Notes: generated by a model not told the origin, from the letters alone. Shown: positions 1 to 9,387, counted from the first letter of the stretch. The stretch is 64,000 nt of DNA from Paenibacillus sp. DCT19 (GCF_003268635.1 NZ_CP029639.1:6120001-6184000), one strand, 5' to 3'. Numbers and translations: made by a program.

Positions 1-640
1 TAAAGGACTTACCACCTGTCTGCTCGGCTAGGTCAGCGAGTGCATCCTTGTTCAGTTTGCCATCGGCATTCAGACCAATCGTATACACGGGAATGCCTTG
101 TGCCTGTGCTTCCTTAACGGCTATGTCCAGATCCGCATCGGACTGTGCCTGTGTACGACCTTTTGTTTTGTTAAAATCGTTGTTACCATCCGCCAGCAGT
201 ACGATCATCGGGGAATGAGACGGATCAGCACCATGGTTCAGGATGTTCACAGCCTCGGCAACACCTACTGAAATGTCGGTGTATGGCCCTCTACCCAGCT
301 GATCAATAAAATCCTTCAGGTTGCTTTTGTCTGCATCTGACTGAATCTCTAGCATCGCCTTCTCCCGCTCGACCTGATCGGTGTATGCGACAATCCCTAC
401 CTTGTCCCCTTGGACAGGTAACATATCAATAAACATTTTCATGGCTTCATTGCTAATCTTGTCACGATCACTTGTGTTCATCGAATTACTTACATCGGCC
501 ACAAGTACCGCATCAATTCCGCTTGATTGTGTCTGAGCCGCTACCGCCTGAGGCAGCAACGTCGAAGGCAGCAGTAGCGTTAGTAATACCAGCAGAACCA
601 AGGTTCCACTAAGCCAGCGTATTTTGCGTGTGCGCAGCAT
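1..640 (-). CDS. Secreted/anchored VWA domain protein, partial (C-terminus off window)
   Basis: Reading from 640 leftward, the protein starts at an ATG preceded by AAGGAG and runs off the left edge after 213 codons. Residues 1-35 form a signal peptide or anchor (basic start, Leu/Val-rich core, AVA-A-like cleavage point). A von Willebrand factor A domain follows, with the metal-site motif DVSNS (DxSxS). Downstream ADGNND fits the later VWA strand-loop. In this family the domain binds protein partners through a divalent metal. The specific role cannot be told because the C-terminal part (often TM or wall-linked) is missing. Confidence 0.8.
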   Translation of the reverse strand, partial: MLRTRKIRWLSGTLVLLVLLTLLLPSTLLPQAVAAQTQSSGIDAVLVADVSNSMNTSDRDKISNEAMKMFIDMLPVQGDKVGIVAYTDQVEREKAMLEIQSDADKSNLKDFIDQLGRGPYTDISVGVAEAVNILNHGADPSHSPMIVLLADGNNDFNKTKGRTQAQSDADLDIAVKEAQAQGIPVYTIGLNADGKLNKDALADLAEQTGGKSF

Positions 641-802
641 GAGGTGTACTCCTTCACGTTTGAGATTAAAATGGGAATAGTTTATTATAGGCGTCAAGCC
701 TTAAGGAAATCTTAACAGTCTACTAATAAATTCTGAAAAGCACCCCTATCTTGAGTTACAATTCTGTAATGACTGGCAATAATCGACGATTTTAGCCTTT
801 TG

Positions 803-822
803 GTTGGAACAAATATTCCAAC
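803..822. promoter_or_regulatory. Palindrome in the 641-928 intergenic region
   Basis: GTTGGAA, six bases, TTCCAAC is a perfect 7-bp inverted repeat lying between the divergent VWA gene and the 929-2008 pair, followed by AT-rich sequence resembling a -10 region. It may be an operator. No regulator family is recognised. Nothing else is seen in this gap. Confidence 0.3.
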
Positions 823-928
823 TATGGAAATATGATATAGTTATTGCCATCAAACCGCAATATAACAACGTAGCGTGCGATCACCTTTATTTGTACGCAC
901 AATAACGCTATCTAGAGAGGATCGAATT

Positions 929-1072
929 ATGGTTACATACGTATGTCTCGCCATATTGTTTCTTTTTGTCCTAATTAGAGCGGTTCGATTCTATCTTCAC
1001 AACCGGAAGCCCGTGACCCGAGAAGATTCAGATCGCACGCTGTACACTATACTGAACGGTGAGCGTGATTAG
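929..1072 (+). CDS. Small single-TM protein (47 aa)
   Basis: The start at 929 is chosen because GAGAGG lies just upstream; an in-frame ATG at 875 would add 18 unlikely residues. Residues 3-20 are a hydrophobic helix, followed by a basic stretch and a polar tail, so this is probably a membrane-anchored microprotein. Its stop lies three bases before the next gene, so the two are co-transcribed. No known family is recognised. Confidence 0.5.
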   Translation: MVTYVCLAILFLFVLIRAVRFYLHNRKPVTREDSDRTLYTILNGERD

Positions 1073-1075
1073 AGC

Positions 1076-2008
1076 ATGAGCACAAAACAAGTGGTTTCTA
1101 TTAGACCTTTTAACCGGACGACATATGCCTTTGAAAAGTTGCGTGTGTGCAAGCGATGTGGACAATATACCTGCTTATGGGAAGATGAATGCACATCCTG
1201 TGGCCGCAGCACACTGATTCATGTTCAGGAACATGCTGGCTCAAGGGTTAAGCGCCGGATCGCTCGTGATTTCCTATTTACGATTATTCTGGGGTCTGCT
1301 GCTACCTATTTCGGTGAGACGACCGATCAAACGATGCTAGCCGCAACCGTGTCTCTCCTGCTCATCGGATGGCTCATCTATATTCATAAACGCGCCTTTC
1401 CTGTCCAACAACTCCGCCAGATGAAGCGGTTGTTGTACGAGGAACGGGAAAAGATCCGTCAGGGCATCAACCGCAACTGGGCGCTAGTCGCCGAAGCTCG
1501 ACAGGAGGATGAAGCTCTCGCATATGAGATGCTGCGTGAGATTGGCTCACTCGTATACAATGATCGAATTCGTCTTCAGCAAGTGGCTCTACTTCAATCC
1601 TTCGTCCTTCGGAGTGACATGGATTTACAGTTGAAACCACTGCTGCTTCGCAATTTTGAGCGACTGCTCGCTGAATATATCGGTGAGATTGCTCGAATCA
1701 AGCCTGATCTGGTTCGTGAAGATGCCATTCGTTACATCGCTACGTACGAAGTGAATATTTTACAGCTACACAATGGCATTCAGATCCTAACTGCCGTGGC
1801 CGCCGCGGCTGTACGCAAAAGCAAATATATTGAGTTATTCCCTAGTCTTATTACCCGCTACGCCCGCTTTATGCCCAAGGATCGATTCATGCGCTTGTAT
1901 CACACCATAGAACGTTACCCCCATAAAGCGCGAGGTGGACTGGCAGAATCAGTCGGTCGGGTATATGACGAGAAATATCGAGATCATTACGTCGAGGTAC
2001 AATCTTGA
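1076..2008 (+). CDS. Zinc-ribbon membrane protein of unknown function (310 aa)
   Basis: The N-terminus has two CxxC knuckles (CKRC near residue 25, CTSC near residue 40) typical of a small zinc ribbon. Two hydrophobic segments follow around residues 63-100, then a helical cytoplasmic domain of about 200 residues rich in Arg and Glu. GGTGAG upstream and a three-base gap from the preceding small TM gene indicate one operon. I do not recognise the family. A zinc-ribbon cytosolic head on a membrane hairpin suggests a regulatory or scaffold role, but that is inference only. Confidence 0.6.
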   Translation: MSTKQVVSIRPFNRTTYAFEKLRVCKRCGQYTCLWEDECTSCGRSTLIHVQEHAGSRVKRRIARDFLFTIILGSAATYFGETTDQTMLAATVSLLLIGWLIYIHKRAFPVQQLRQMKRLLYEEREKIRQGINRNWALVAEARQEDEALAYEMLREIGSLVYNDRIRLQQVALLQSFVLRSDMDLQLKPLLLRNFERLLAEYIGEIARIKPDLVREDAIRYIATYEVNILQLHNGIQILTAVAAAAVRKSKYIELFPSLITRYARFMPKDRFMRLYHTIERYPHKARGGLAESVGRVYDEKYRDHYVEVQS

Positions 2009-2132
2009 TATCTTCAATAGGTGAATGAGTGCAAACTTAGATCCCTGTATATAGACGACAGAAAATGAGTTCATCCCTGCATCAAATTAGGGCACGTGTA
2101 TGTTCTTCATGATGATCATGTATAGATCTATA

Positions 2133-2173
2133 CAAAGGCACCCCACAATTCTTTAGAATGCGGGGTGCCTTTG
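2133..2173. terminator. Bidirectional intrinsic terminator
   Basis: A 12-bp perfect stem (CAAAGGCACCCC with its complement) and a 17-base loop lie between convergent genes ending at 2008 and 2202. The A/T-rich arms (AAAGG and CCTTT) give short U tracts both ways. Confidence 0.75.
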
Positions 2174-2201
2174 ATGTATTATTTGGATGTATTATGAATG
2201 A

Positions 2202-3404
2202 TTACGAATGACTTAGGGATATGGATTCGTCCTGTCTACGACCATCTCTTCCTGCTCTGAGCGGGTAGATGAGAATATATGGAATCCAAACTAACACAGC
2301 ACATAATATTGCACTGCCTGATAAGGAAAGGTTCATCTGTCCAATCACTGTCGTCTCATCACTTCCTCCCAGCAGGATGCTGGTGCCTAGGAAGTTCAGA
2401 AGTGTTCCGCCAGCGTAGAACAACATATGCTTCCACAGCAGCCGCTTCACTAAAATATAGAACAGTGCACAACCTATCATGATGATAATAGACGGCATAA
2501 GCCATTGTTCCGATTCAATACTTCCGGATTCTGCAGCTCTTCCCATAAAATAAGCAACACCCCATTGCAGCACAAATACCAGCCAGCCTAGACCTACATT
2601 ACGCGTTGATGAGTCTCGTTGCTCTTGCTCGTCTTCAGCACGCATTTGTGCGAGTAATTCTTCCTCTTCTTCCTCCGTTAATTCGTCATAGTCATCGGCC
2701 TCCATCCGTTCTTCCACTCGCTCCAGATACATATCGTGCTGATGACTTAATTGTTCTGTGTACGAAAATGCTTCTTGGTCTCGGTCCATACGGAGTTTCC
2801 TCAACAGCTCTGCCTCAGGTACATAACCATCGGTATGGATCGTTGTGAATTTCAATTTGCCCGTTGATGCAAGACGTTCTATCCACGCTTCAGCATCCTG
2901 CTCTTCATAAAATGGCACACTATGAACTCGATCTTTCATGTTCTGCTGATATACCAGGTGTATGACAGGCATGATTTGCAGACCCGAAGGTGCCTTCTGC
3001 ACATAAGCATTAAGGCGTTCTATCATATGTTTGCCGTAATACACCGTTTGAATCTGAGACCAATCGAATTGATTCTCCTCGTTCATTTTGGTATGCGGAT
3101 TCCACTGGCTATATCTAATTTGGTTATTGTGCATCTGAGTCTGACTGAGATGGTTTTCCGCCCATGTCTCCTGCTGTAATTGATGATACGAACGATAGGC
3201 TAACACGCCGCCAAAAGGAATCGCACCAAGAAAGAACCACGTTAAAATGGATAGATCTACGAAAAGTAGAATAACAGGCGCAATCATGAGCAAAGCCCCG
3301 ATAATCATATATGCATACAACGTGGCATAGCGGAATTTTCGATACGAAGGTGACATGGATCGTTGCTTCTCGACGAGATCATGTGAATGGATATACGTAC
3401 TCAT
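2202..3404 (-). CDS. Multi-TM membrane protein with cytosolic middle domain (400 aa)
   Basis: Two TM helices lie near residues 28-70, then a soluble region of about 190 residues with an acidic stretch (EEEEEE-like) near residue 240, then four TM helices to the C-terminus. The part after the second TM loosely resembles the YcxB-type membrane-attached domain, which is a weak match. AGGAGG precedes the start at 3404. The C-terminal sequence is polar. Function unknown. Confidence 0.6.
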   Translation of the reverse strand: MSTYIHSHDLVEKQRSMSPSYRKFRYATLYAYMIIGALLMIAPVILLFVDLSILTWFFLGAIPFGGVLAYRSYHQLQQETWAENHLSQTQMHNNQIRYSQWNPHTKMNEENQFDWSQIQTVYYGKHMIERLNAYVQKAPSGLQIMPVIHLVYQQNMKDRVHSVPFYEEQDAEAWIERLASTGKLKFTTIHTDGYVPEAELLRKLRMDRDQEAFSYTEQLSHQHDMYLERVEERMEADDYDELTEEEEEELLAQMRAEDEQEQRDSSTRNVGLGWLVFVLQWGVAYFMGRAAESGSIESEQWLMPSIIIMIGCALFYILVKRLLWKHMLFYAGGTLLNFLGTSILLGGSDETTVIGQMNLSLSGSAILCAVLVWIPYILIYPLRAGRDGRRQDESISLSHS

Positions 3405-3451
3405 ACGAAGTCCTCCTTCTAAAGGGCTTAAATATGGATTAAATATTTGCT

Positions 3452-3700
3452 TTATTTTCCGACCCGACGATTCATTGAGATGTCACTTGTCTTGGGTGGT
3501 GGAGGAGGATCATCGTTATCCTTAAGAGCATCATGCTCTTCATAACTCGCCTTCTGATAGAACTGGGCATTCTTCATCATATATATCGCAACTGGTTGTC
3601 TTCCATTTCCACATAACCATGACCCCAAATCCCACTTCTTGTATACCCGAATTATCCACATTCGCAACAATTCAGCTCTATTGGGGTGAAGATACTTCAA
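3452..3700 (-). CDS. Doubtful small ORF, possibly frame-damaged (up to 82 aa)
   Basis: An 82-codon frame opens with TTG and no clear ribosome binding site, and ends in a plausible polar tail with five consecutive prolines (DDPPPPPKTSD). A second start (ATG near 3710) in another frame gives MNFEVSSP before a stop just after a CCCC run, and the three frames each contain protein-like stretches. The region may be a small gene broken by lost bases, as seen elsewhere in the window, or a chance ORF. It lies 47 bases upstream of the 2202-3404 gene in the same direction. Confidence 0.25.
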   Translation of the reverse strand: MKYLHPNRAELLRMWIIRVYKKWDLGSWLCGNGRQPVAIYMMKNAQFYQKASYEEHDALKDNDDPPPPPKTSDISMNRRVGK

Positions 3701-3751
3701 AATTCATACCTATTCCATTACGTACCAGAATCTAATGCGTTTCTCCCATGG

Positions 3752-3785
3752 AAAAAAGGGCCACGGCAAACTCCTGCCGTGACCC
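3752..3785 (-). terminator. Intrinsic terminator of the helicase gene
   Basis: On the minus strand GGGTCACGGCA pairs with TGCCGTGGCCC (one wobble or mismatch) and is followed by TTTTTT. It lies about 120 bases past the helicase stop. Confidence 0.8.
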
Positions 3786-3902
3786 TTGTTCGAGAACTCG
3801 GTACCGTTGTACCGGAGTCCTCTCGTATATGTGCCATGCTTACATCCAGCATGGCATCATCGTTACGCCAGCATGGTTACACCACCGCTGACGTAATCCA
3901 TC

Positions 3903-5471
3903 TTACCGTCCGCGACGTGAATCGCGACGGTCGCCCTTCGCAGAGCCGCGCCCAGCGTTGCGTGGGTCGGCACTGCGTCCACCCCAGCCGCCGCTGCTAC
4001 GTCCCTCGGCGCTACGGCCACCACTACGGCTGCTGCTACGCTCATCGCCGCTGCGACCTGCACCGCGTCCGCCTTGACTGGCACCGCGACTGCTGTCGCT
4101 GCTGCGCGCGGAACCGCGTCCAGCGCTACGCTCGTCGCCACTGCGTCCACCACTACGGCCGCCGCTACGTCCACCGCTGCGTCCACCTTCGCCGCCGCGG
4201 GAACCACGACCACCACGACCGCCATCTCCACGGTCGCTACGACCTGCACCGCGGCGAGCACTGCCTGTGCCAGCAGAGCGTCCGCCTGAACGCTCATCAT
4301 CACCTTGACTGTTGATGGTACGACGGGTTGCTCCAGTAGAAGCTACTGGGCCTTCACTTGTCCACTGAATACGGTTCAGCTTCTGGTTTGTACCTTCTTC
4401 AATACGCGCAAGCTCAGGTCTGTCGTGCTGAGTTGCAAAGGTTACCGCAAGACCTGTTCCACCCGCACGACCTGTACGGCCAATTCGGTGAATATAACTT
4501 TCCGCATCATGAGGAATATCGTAGTTGAATACATGCGTTACGCCTTCAACGTCCAGACCACGTGCCGCTACATCCGTAGCAACAAGGATTTGCAACTTGG
4601 CATCACGGAATGCTTTCATGACATTCTCACGCTTGGATTGGGACAGATCCCCGTGAAGCTCGTCACTTTCGTACCCTGCTTCGCGCAGATCTTGATTCAG
4701 CTTGTTGGCACGACGCTTCGTCCGACAGAAAATGATCGCGAGGTATGGGCGATACGTATCAATCATGCCACGAAGCGCATCAAATTTCCCACGATCCGTG
4801 CACTCCAGCACCTGCTGGCGAATCTGATGGATCGGAATAACCGATTTCGAGGATACTTTTACATCCTCAGGGTCCTTCATGTAGTTCTTAGCCAGCATGC
4901 GAATGCCCTTCGGCATGGTTGCCGAGAACAGCATGGTCTGACGTTTGTGTGGCAGTTCACGAATAATCGTCTCTACATCATCCAAGAAGCCCATATGCAG
5001 CATTTGGTCTGCTTCGTCCAGCACCAATTTTTTCACGTTATCCAGCTTCAATGTGCCACGGCGCAAGTGATCGAGCAGACGTCCCGGTGTACCAATCACG
5101 ATCTGAGTACCGTTCTGCAATTTGCGCAGCTGCTTCTCTACATCTTGTCCACCATACACAGCAAGCACATGCAGCTTATCATCATTGGCTGTCAGCTTCT
5201 TCGCTTCTTCCGTAATCTGCAACGCGAGTTCACGTGTAGGCGCAATAATTAACGCTTGCGGTGAGCGGTCAGATACGTTGATTTTCTGAATGATCGGCAG
5301 CAAAAAAGCCAGCGTTTTCCCTGTGCCTGTCTGTGCCTCAGCAATAATATCACGCCCTCCGAGTAGTACCGGAATCGAACGTTCCTGTACTGGAGTCGCC
5401 ACGGCGATTCCCTGATGTTTCAGGATTTCGCACCATTCTGGACGAATGCCCAGTTGTTCAAAATTAGCCAA
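3903..5471 (-). CDS. DEAD-box ATP-dependent RNA helicase with RGG-rich tail (522 aa)
   Basis: All core motifs are visible: Q motif near residues 5-29, motif I AQTGTGKT at 46-53, Ia PTRELAL at 78-84, DEAD at 152-155, SAT at 183-185 and motif VI HRIGRTGR at 328-335. The family unwinds short RNA duplexes in ribosome assembly, RNA decay and cold growth; the closest Bacillus role would be CshA/CshB-like. From about residue 385 to the end the protein is a low-complexity Gly/Arg/Ser tail with repeated GGRSG units, a probable disordered RNA-binding extension. The repeats make the DNA GC-rich and open long antisense frames that are not genes. Confidence 0.93.
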   Translation of the reverse strand: MANFEQLGIRPEWCEILKHQGIAVATPVQERSIPVLLGGRDIIAEAQTGTGKTLAFLLPIIQKINVSDRSPQALIIAPTRELALQITEEAKKLTANDDKLHVLAVYGGQDVEKQLRKLQNGTQIVIGTPGRLLDHLRRGTLKLDNVKKLVLDEADQMLHMGFLDDVETIIRELPHKRQTMLFSATMPKGIRMLAKNYMKDPEDVKVSSKSVIPIHQIRQQVLECTDRGKFDALRGMIDTYRPYLAIIFCRTKRRANKLNQDLREAGYESDELHGDLSQSKRENVMKAFRDAKLQILVATDVAARGLDVEGVTHVFNYDIPHDAESYIHRIGRTGRAGGTGLAVTFATQHDRPELARIEEGTNQKLNRIQWTSEGPVASTGATRRTINSQGDDERSGGRSAGTGSARRGAGRSDRGDGGRGGRGSRGGEGGRSGGRSGGRSGGRSGDERSAGRGSARSSDSSRGASQGGRGAGRSGDERSSSRSGGRSAEGRSSGGWGGRSADPRNAGRGSAKGDRRDSRRGR

Positions 5472-5809
5472 TCGTTACACCTCTGTATATTCATTTAGAT
5501 AAGTCCATTTCATAATGACCTGCGTAATAAATTGAACCAGTTTCCTTTACAATGACCTCTCCAATGACTTAACAACCATCTAATCAGTGTAAAATGTCTA
5601 TTTCAACCTACATAGTTTCCCTTATATCAACCATGATTATGAAATGAATTTTTTAAAAAGCAATCCACACGTTGCTCTTCTTCTCCATACCCTGTAGTTT
5701 ACACGTTAGTCAAGCAAAACAAAAGGGGATACCGCGTTCGCTAGTAACTTGTAGCACAAATTACCGAGATTTGTAGCAGGACGCTTCTAACTAAGATATC
5801 CCTAAACCC

Positions 5810-5954
5810 CTAACGAATCTGTCGCATTCTATTCCAGCCTATTAAGCAAGTTGTCCTGTCTAACGAACTCCAGCCGCTCTATTACACGATATATCCGCAA
5901 AAACAGAGGACATATTGGCGATACTGGCAGTATAACGTGCCTGTGATTCGTTAG
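5810..5954 (+). repeat. CTAACGAA-bounded dispersed repeat, copy 1
   Basis: The element starts CTAACGAAT, has a second CTAACGAACT 50 bases on (5860) and closes with TTCGTTAG at 5947. The other copy (59883-60077, opposite orientation) shares the same order of three octamers and matching flanks (CAGC-CGCT-TATT after the second octamer, CGTGCCT just before the last). Confidence 0.6.
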
Positions 5955-6011
5955 AAAAACAAAAGCATGCATTAACCCCATATAAGACGTGTTAGGTTTG
6001 TTAAAACTAGA

Positions 6012-6058
6012 ACAGCGGCGCCTCTCCCAAGTTAAACTCTGAGAGAAGTCACCGCTGT
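6012..6058 (-). terminator. Possible terminator downstream of SulP
   Basis: ACAGCGG pairs with CCGCTGT and an inner CTCTC pairs with GAGAG. On the minus strand it is followed by TTCTAGTTTT, a weak U tract. It lies 190 bases past the SulP stop. Confidence 0.4.
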
Positions 6059-6247
6059 AAGGAAGAAGCTTATAATTTTAATAGATCAGTTCATAAGAGC
6101 TTGCTTGACAATCACTTTAATTGAGCGATATAAACCATTTCATTTATCTACCGCTATAAATCACTAGATTCCACCGCTACCAAAACATACTTCGTTCAGC
6201 TACAGATCATATCATCCTGCCGTGGTTCAAACGTAGTTTCAATCAGT

Positions 6248-7698
6248 TTATGATCCATGTCCTACAGACGTGGCAAACCCGCTTCGCTCTAACAAGAGTG
6301 AGCTTTCTTCATTCAATCCACGCAGATGAACGGTTTTGCCGAGTTTCGCATATTTGAATTTCACCTTACCAATCGCAACGACGGCCGTGTTATCCCAGAT
6401 ATGTGATCCGCCAAAATCAATTGTAATTTCGTCCGGATCAGCCTCCGCGTTGAACTTATCAACGAAATGAGAGGAGGAACCGAAGAAAAATGGTCCAACC
6501 ACGCGATAAATCTTCTGTCCTTGCTCTTGGCTTGTCTGCACATGAATTTTGGTCTGTTTCCAGCCGAAATGCAGCACACTGAGTACAACCCCAACCATAA
6601 CCCGATCGACAGATCGTGGGTATAGACTACAATCGCTACGGTAACCACCATAACAATCGCTTCTGCCCGAGGTACACGAGCAATATTTTTAACCGAACTC
6701 CAGTCAAAGGTTCCGATGCACACCATAAACATGACACCTACGAGTGCACCCATTGGTACCTGCTTGACTACACCACTGAAAAGTAGCAATAGTATCGCCA
6801 GAAACGCTCCTGCGGTGAAGGTGGATAAGCGTCCACGTCCGCCCGACTTCACATTAATGACCGACTGTCCGATCATTGCACAACCGCCCATACCACCGAA
6901 TAAGCCGTTAACAAAGTTAGCGATCCCCTGCCCACGTACTTCCCGGTTTTTGCTGCTCTTTGTCTCGGTCATCTCGTCTACAATCGTTGCAGTCAGTAGA
7001 GATTCAAGCAAACCTACCAGCGCCATAGTGAAGGAATAAGGTAACAGAATCATCAGTGTATCCCACGTCCAAGCGATATTAGGCAAATGGAACATCGGGA
7101 GTGTACTGGCCAGCTTACCCATATCATCTACCGTTTTCACATCTAAGTGAAAGACCATGGTAATAATCGTCATGACAATGATCGCAATGAGAGGAGCCGG
7201 TACCGCTTTGAAAAACCTTGGCAAAATATAAACAATCGCCAGCGTGCCCGCAACCATCGCGTACATCATCCAGTTCGCGCCTGTAAAATGTGTGAGCTGT
7301 GCCATGAAAATAAGAATTGCCAGTGCGTTCACAAATCCGGTTAATACCGAGTGCGGTACAAAGGTTATGAATCGTCCAACTTTAAAAATACCTAATATAA
7401 ACTGAATAATCCCCGTTAATATGGTCGCTGCGAATAAATATTCCACGCCATAATCTTTGACAAGCCCAACCATGAGTACTGCCATGGCACCCGTTGCGGC
7501 CGAGATCATGCCCGGTCTGCCTCCGGCAATAGAAATTACGATGGCAATCGTAATGGAAGCGTACAATCCGACCATCGGATCGACACCTGCAATGATGGAG
7601 AAGGCAATCGCTTCAGGAATAAGTGCGAGCGCAACTGTAATACCTGCCAGCACATCTCCGCGAATGTTGCCAAACCATTGTTGTTTTAACGTATTCAT
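6248..7698 (-). pseudogene. SulP family anion transporter with STAS domain, single frameshift
   Basis: The first 365 or so codons encode the SulP membrane core (start [11 protein letters not shown], then GxxGGM-type motifs and about 10-11 TM segments). The frame breaks after YTHDLSIG at the GGG at 6601-6603. Adding one G there joins it to a second frame encoding the last TM segment and a complete STAS domain ([10 protein letters not shown] near the conserved Ser/Asp loop), giving 483 residues, normal for the family. SulP proteins move sulfate, bicarbonate or other anions; the substrate here is unknown. The break resembles seven others in this window, so an artefact is more likely than a dead gene. 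Confidence 0.85.
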
Positions 7699-8327
7699 AT
7701 GTTTCTTGCTAATCCTCCCGCTCTATACCACCAAATTTAAAATACGTACCCGACCATCGAGAGAACGATTCATCACTGATTTACGAAGGCAACCAGCACA
7801 AAATAGCGGAATCATGATCCGCAATGATGATCATCTGCACCTGTGGTATGGCTTCATAACCGTCCAAAACTACTGCACAGCAAAAAATAAAATGCAGGTC
7901 TGCACCGGCATCCGTTCCAGTGTGAATCTACCTAAATTCCATCGTTGCATTCCGGGCGTTTCGATACCGATGAGTTATCATGAAAGAATGATACTTAAAG
8001 TTCATGATACTCGTGGTTTTCCCCTCTCAGAAAAACCGGATCCGTTATGTACTGACCTATTATTATAGACAAGGTGCCCTATATGTACGAATACGTTTAT
8101 GTGGAGATAATAGCGAATTATCTTTTAATATCTTCCTTTTTCTATAAATTACTCTTACATGCTTTAATTAGTCAAAAAATATAACTTGCTCTTTATGCCG
8201 TCATGGTTTAAATTCAGAAAAAATACCTATTATAGTTAATTACACGTAACGATTTACATATTATAGAATTAACCGGTCTATCATGCCTTGTTCCATTTTA
8301 TATTTGCGATTTGGAGGATTATGTTTC
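7699..8327. other. Divergent intergenic region, 629 bp, long SulP leader
   Basis: It separates the divergent SulP and 8328 genes. On the minus strand a possible -10 (TATAAT within TTGTCTATAATAATAG near 8070) would give a leader of about 370 bases. An inverted repeat at 7976-8009 lies in it. No known riboswitch class could be recognised by eye. Confidence 0.4.
7976..8009. promoter_or_regulatory. Inverted repeat in the SulP leader
   Basis: TATCATGAA pairs perfectly with TTCATGATA across 16 bases. It could be an operator or an RNA hairpin of the SulP leader. Confidence 0.3.
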
Positions 8328-8846
8328 ATGAAGAAAAGGGTAACGATCACCTTAGTGCTGACCATCGCATTGACCACATTTATCACATTTATTGTAGGTG
8401 TCACCTCAGACAGGTCACATTCCGGCAACTCACAAGACAGCACACTTCCAACGGAAACCACCTACTCGGTGATCCATACGTCCGCGGATGGAGAAGATGA
8501 GACTGAACACTCTACAAAAGATGCAGATTGGGAACACAAAGCCATTGGCGGCACTTCGGTTCCTAACGCTTTTACCATAAGTGCAGGTCGTGGACACCTC
8601 AAACTTGTCATGAAAAATAATAGTAGCCATCCAGTTCAAGTTACCCTGACACATAAAGGGAGCACGGATAAAATCTATTTCGAGAAGACAATTGCTGCTC
8701 AAGATACTCTGATCTGGACTAATTTTGAAGAGGGGTATCCACAAGGCATGCGTGGCGGAAGTTATGTCCTAGAGTGGGTTGGCGGCGAATATGCCGTGAA
8801 TGGTGAGGTTTCGGGTAAACTTGCATCCAACATTCATGATTTCTAA
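8328..8846 (+). CDS. Small exported protein of unknown function (172 aa)
   Basis: The start at 8328 is chosen because TTGGAGGATT lies 11 bases upstream; an earlier in-frame ATG (8283) lacks a site. Residues 1-25 are a signal peptide or anchor (MKKR then a Leu/Thr/Ile core) with no lipobox cysteine. The Ser/Thr/Glu-rich linker is followed by a beta-rich domain (FTISAGRGHLKLVMKN and later EYAVNGEVSGKL) that resembles small extracellular beta-sandwich proteins. It is followed by a strong hairpin at 9109. No family is recognised. Confidence 0.65.
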   Translation: MKKRVTITLVLTIALTTFITFIVGVTSDRSHSGNSQDSTLPTETTYSVIHTSADGEDETEHSTKDADWEHKAIGGTSVPNAFTISAGRGHLKLVMKNNSSHPVQVTLTHKGSTDKIYFEKTIAAQDTLIWTNFEEGYPQGMRGGSYVLEWVGGEYAVNGEVSGKLASNIHDF

Positions 8847-8933
8847 TTGCGTTAATTTAGATAGCTGAGGCATTTAAAAAGAGCTATGCATGTGTATAGG
8901 CTTGGCGTTATAAAATGTTCGGTTCGAAGAATA

Positions 8934-9080
8934 GAGCCGGGCAGAAATAACATGAAGAAGCAAGGTATTTGCCAAGAGCTTTCTGAAAGAAAGCTCTTAG
9001 GCAGCATATACTTATCATGCGATATTCCCCTTATTGAAAAGCAACCAAAAATTTGAGGAAAGTTCATTCAATCAGTCACG
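8934..9080 (-). repeat. Decayed fifth copy of the dispersed palindromic repeat
   Basis: GGCAGAAATAACATGAAG and the following AAGC exactly match the left arm of the copy at 9208-9358. A shorter CCCC...AAAAATTT core follows after an interruption. The interruption contains a perfect 10-bp hairpin (8974-8998). Ends are uncertain. Confidence 0.4.
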
Positions 9081-9108
9081 GACATTCTCGAACTTCATAT
9101 AAAACTAA

Positions 9109-9154
9109 ACGAGGCTGTCTTCAAGTCACCTATGTGACTTGAAGACAGCCTCGT
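9109..9154. terminator. Perfect 21-bp hairpin, probable terminator
   Basis: ACGAGGCTGTCTTCAAGTCA plus C pairs fully with its complement around a CTAT loop. It lies between convergent genes (8846 plus, 9388 minus). U tracts are weak on both sides, so termination is inferred from position and stem strength. Confidence 0.6.
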
Positions 9155-9207
9155 AATATTTACTCCCCAATAAATCACGGTTCTAGCTATATTTTTGAAC
9201 TAAACAT

Positions 9208-9358
9208 TTACACCATAACGGAGAGGACAGAAATAACATGAAGAAGCGAAGCGTTCGCCTTTATCCCCGGATTTTCCCCTTTATCAAAGGGAATCAAAAA
9301 AATCTGGGGATAACAGCGATCGGAAGGTTATTCTGTCATCGGAGTGGCTAGCGTGTAA
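9208..9358 (-). repeat. Dispersed ~150-bp palindromic repeat, copy 1
   Basis: TTACAC at the left end pairs with GTGTAA at the right end; GACAGAAATAAC pairs with GGTTATTCTGTC (one bulge); TTTATCCCCGGATTT pairs with AAATCTGGGGATAA; the centre is CCCTTTATCAAAGGG. Related copies lie at 19434, 39132 and 59516 in the opposite orientation. It sits 30 bases past the AarF gene stop and could be transcribed. Confidence 0.8.
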
Positions 9359-9387
9359 ATATCCTTATTGTTTATTTCAATATTAGT

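Larger units (their letters stand above)
5472..6247. other. Intergenic region, 776 bp
   Basis: No coding frame is convincing. It holds the upstream region of the helicase gene, a dispersed CTAACGAA-bounded repeat (5810-5954) and a hairpin (6012-6058) that may end the SulP transcript. The rest is AT-rich without structure I can name. Confidence 0.5.

Noticed and set aside
4305..5252. Long plus-strand ORF opposite the helicase
   Set aside because: The minus strand carries all DEAD-box motifs; the plus frame has no family features.
7713..7740. T-box-like GGTGGTA string before SulP
   Set aside because: It lacks the ACCGCG core and any terminator-antiterminator pair; the sequence is the ribosome binding site region.
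7457..8068. Plus-strand ORF across the SulP start
   Set aside because: Antisense of the SulP N-terminus and leader, no ribosome binding site or domains.
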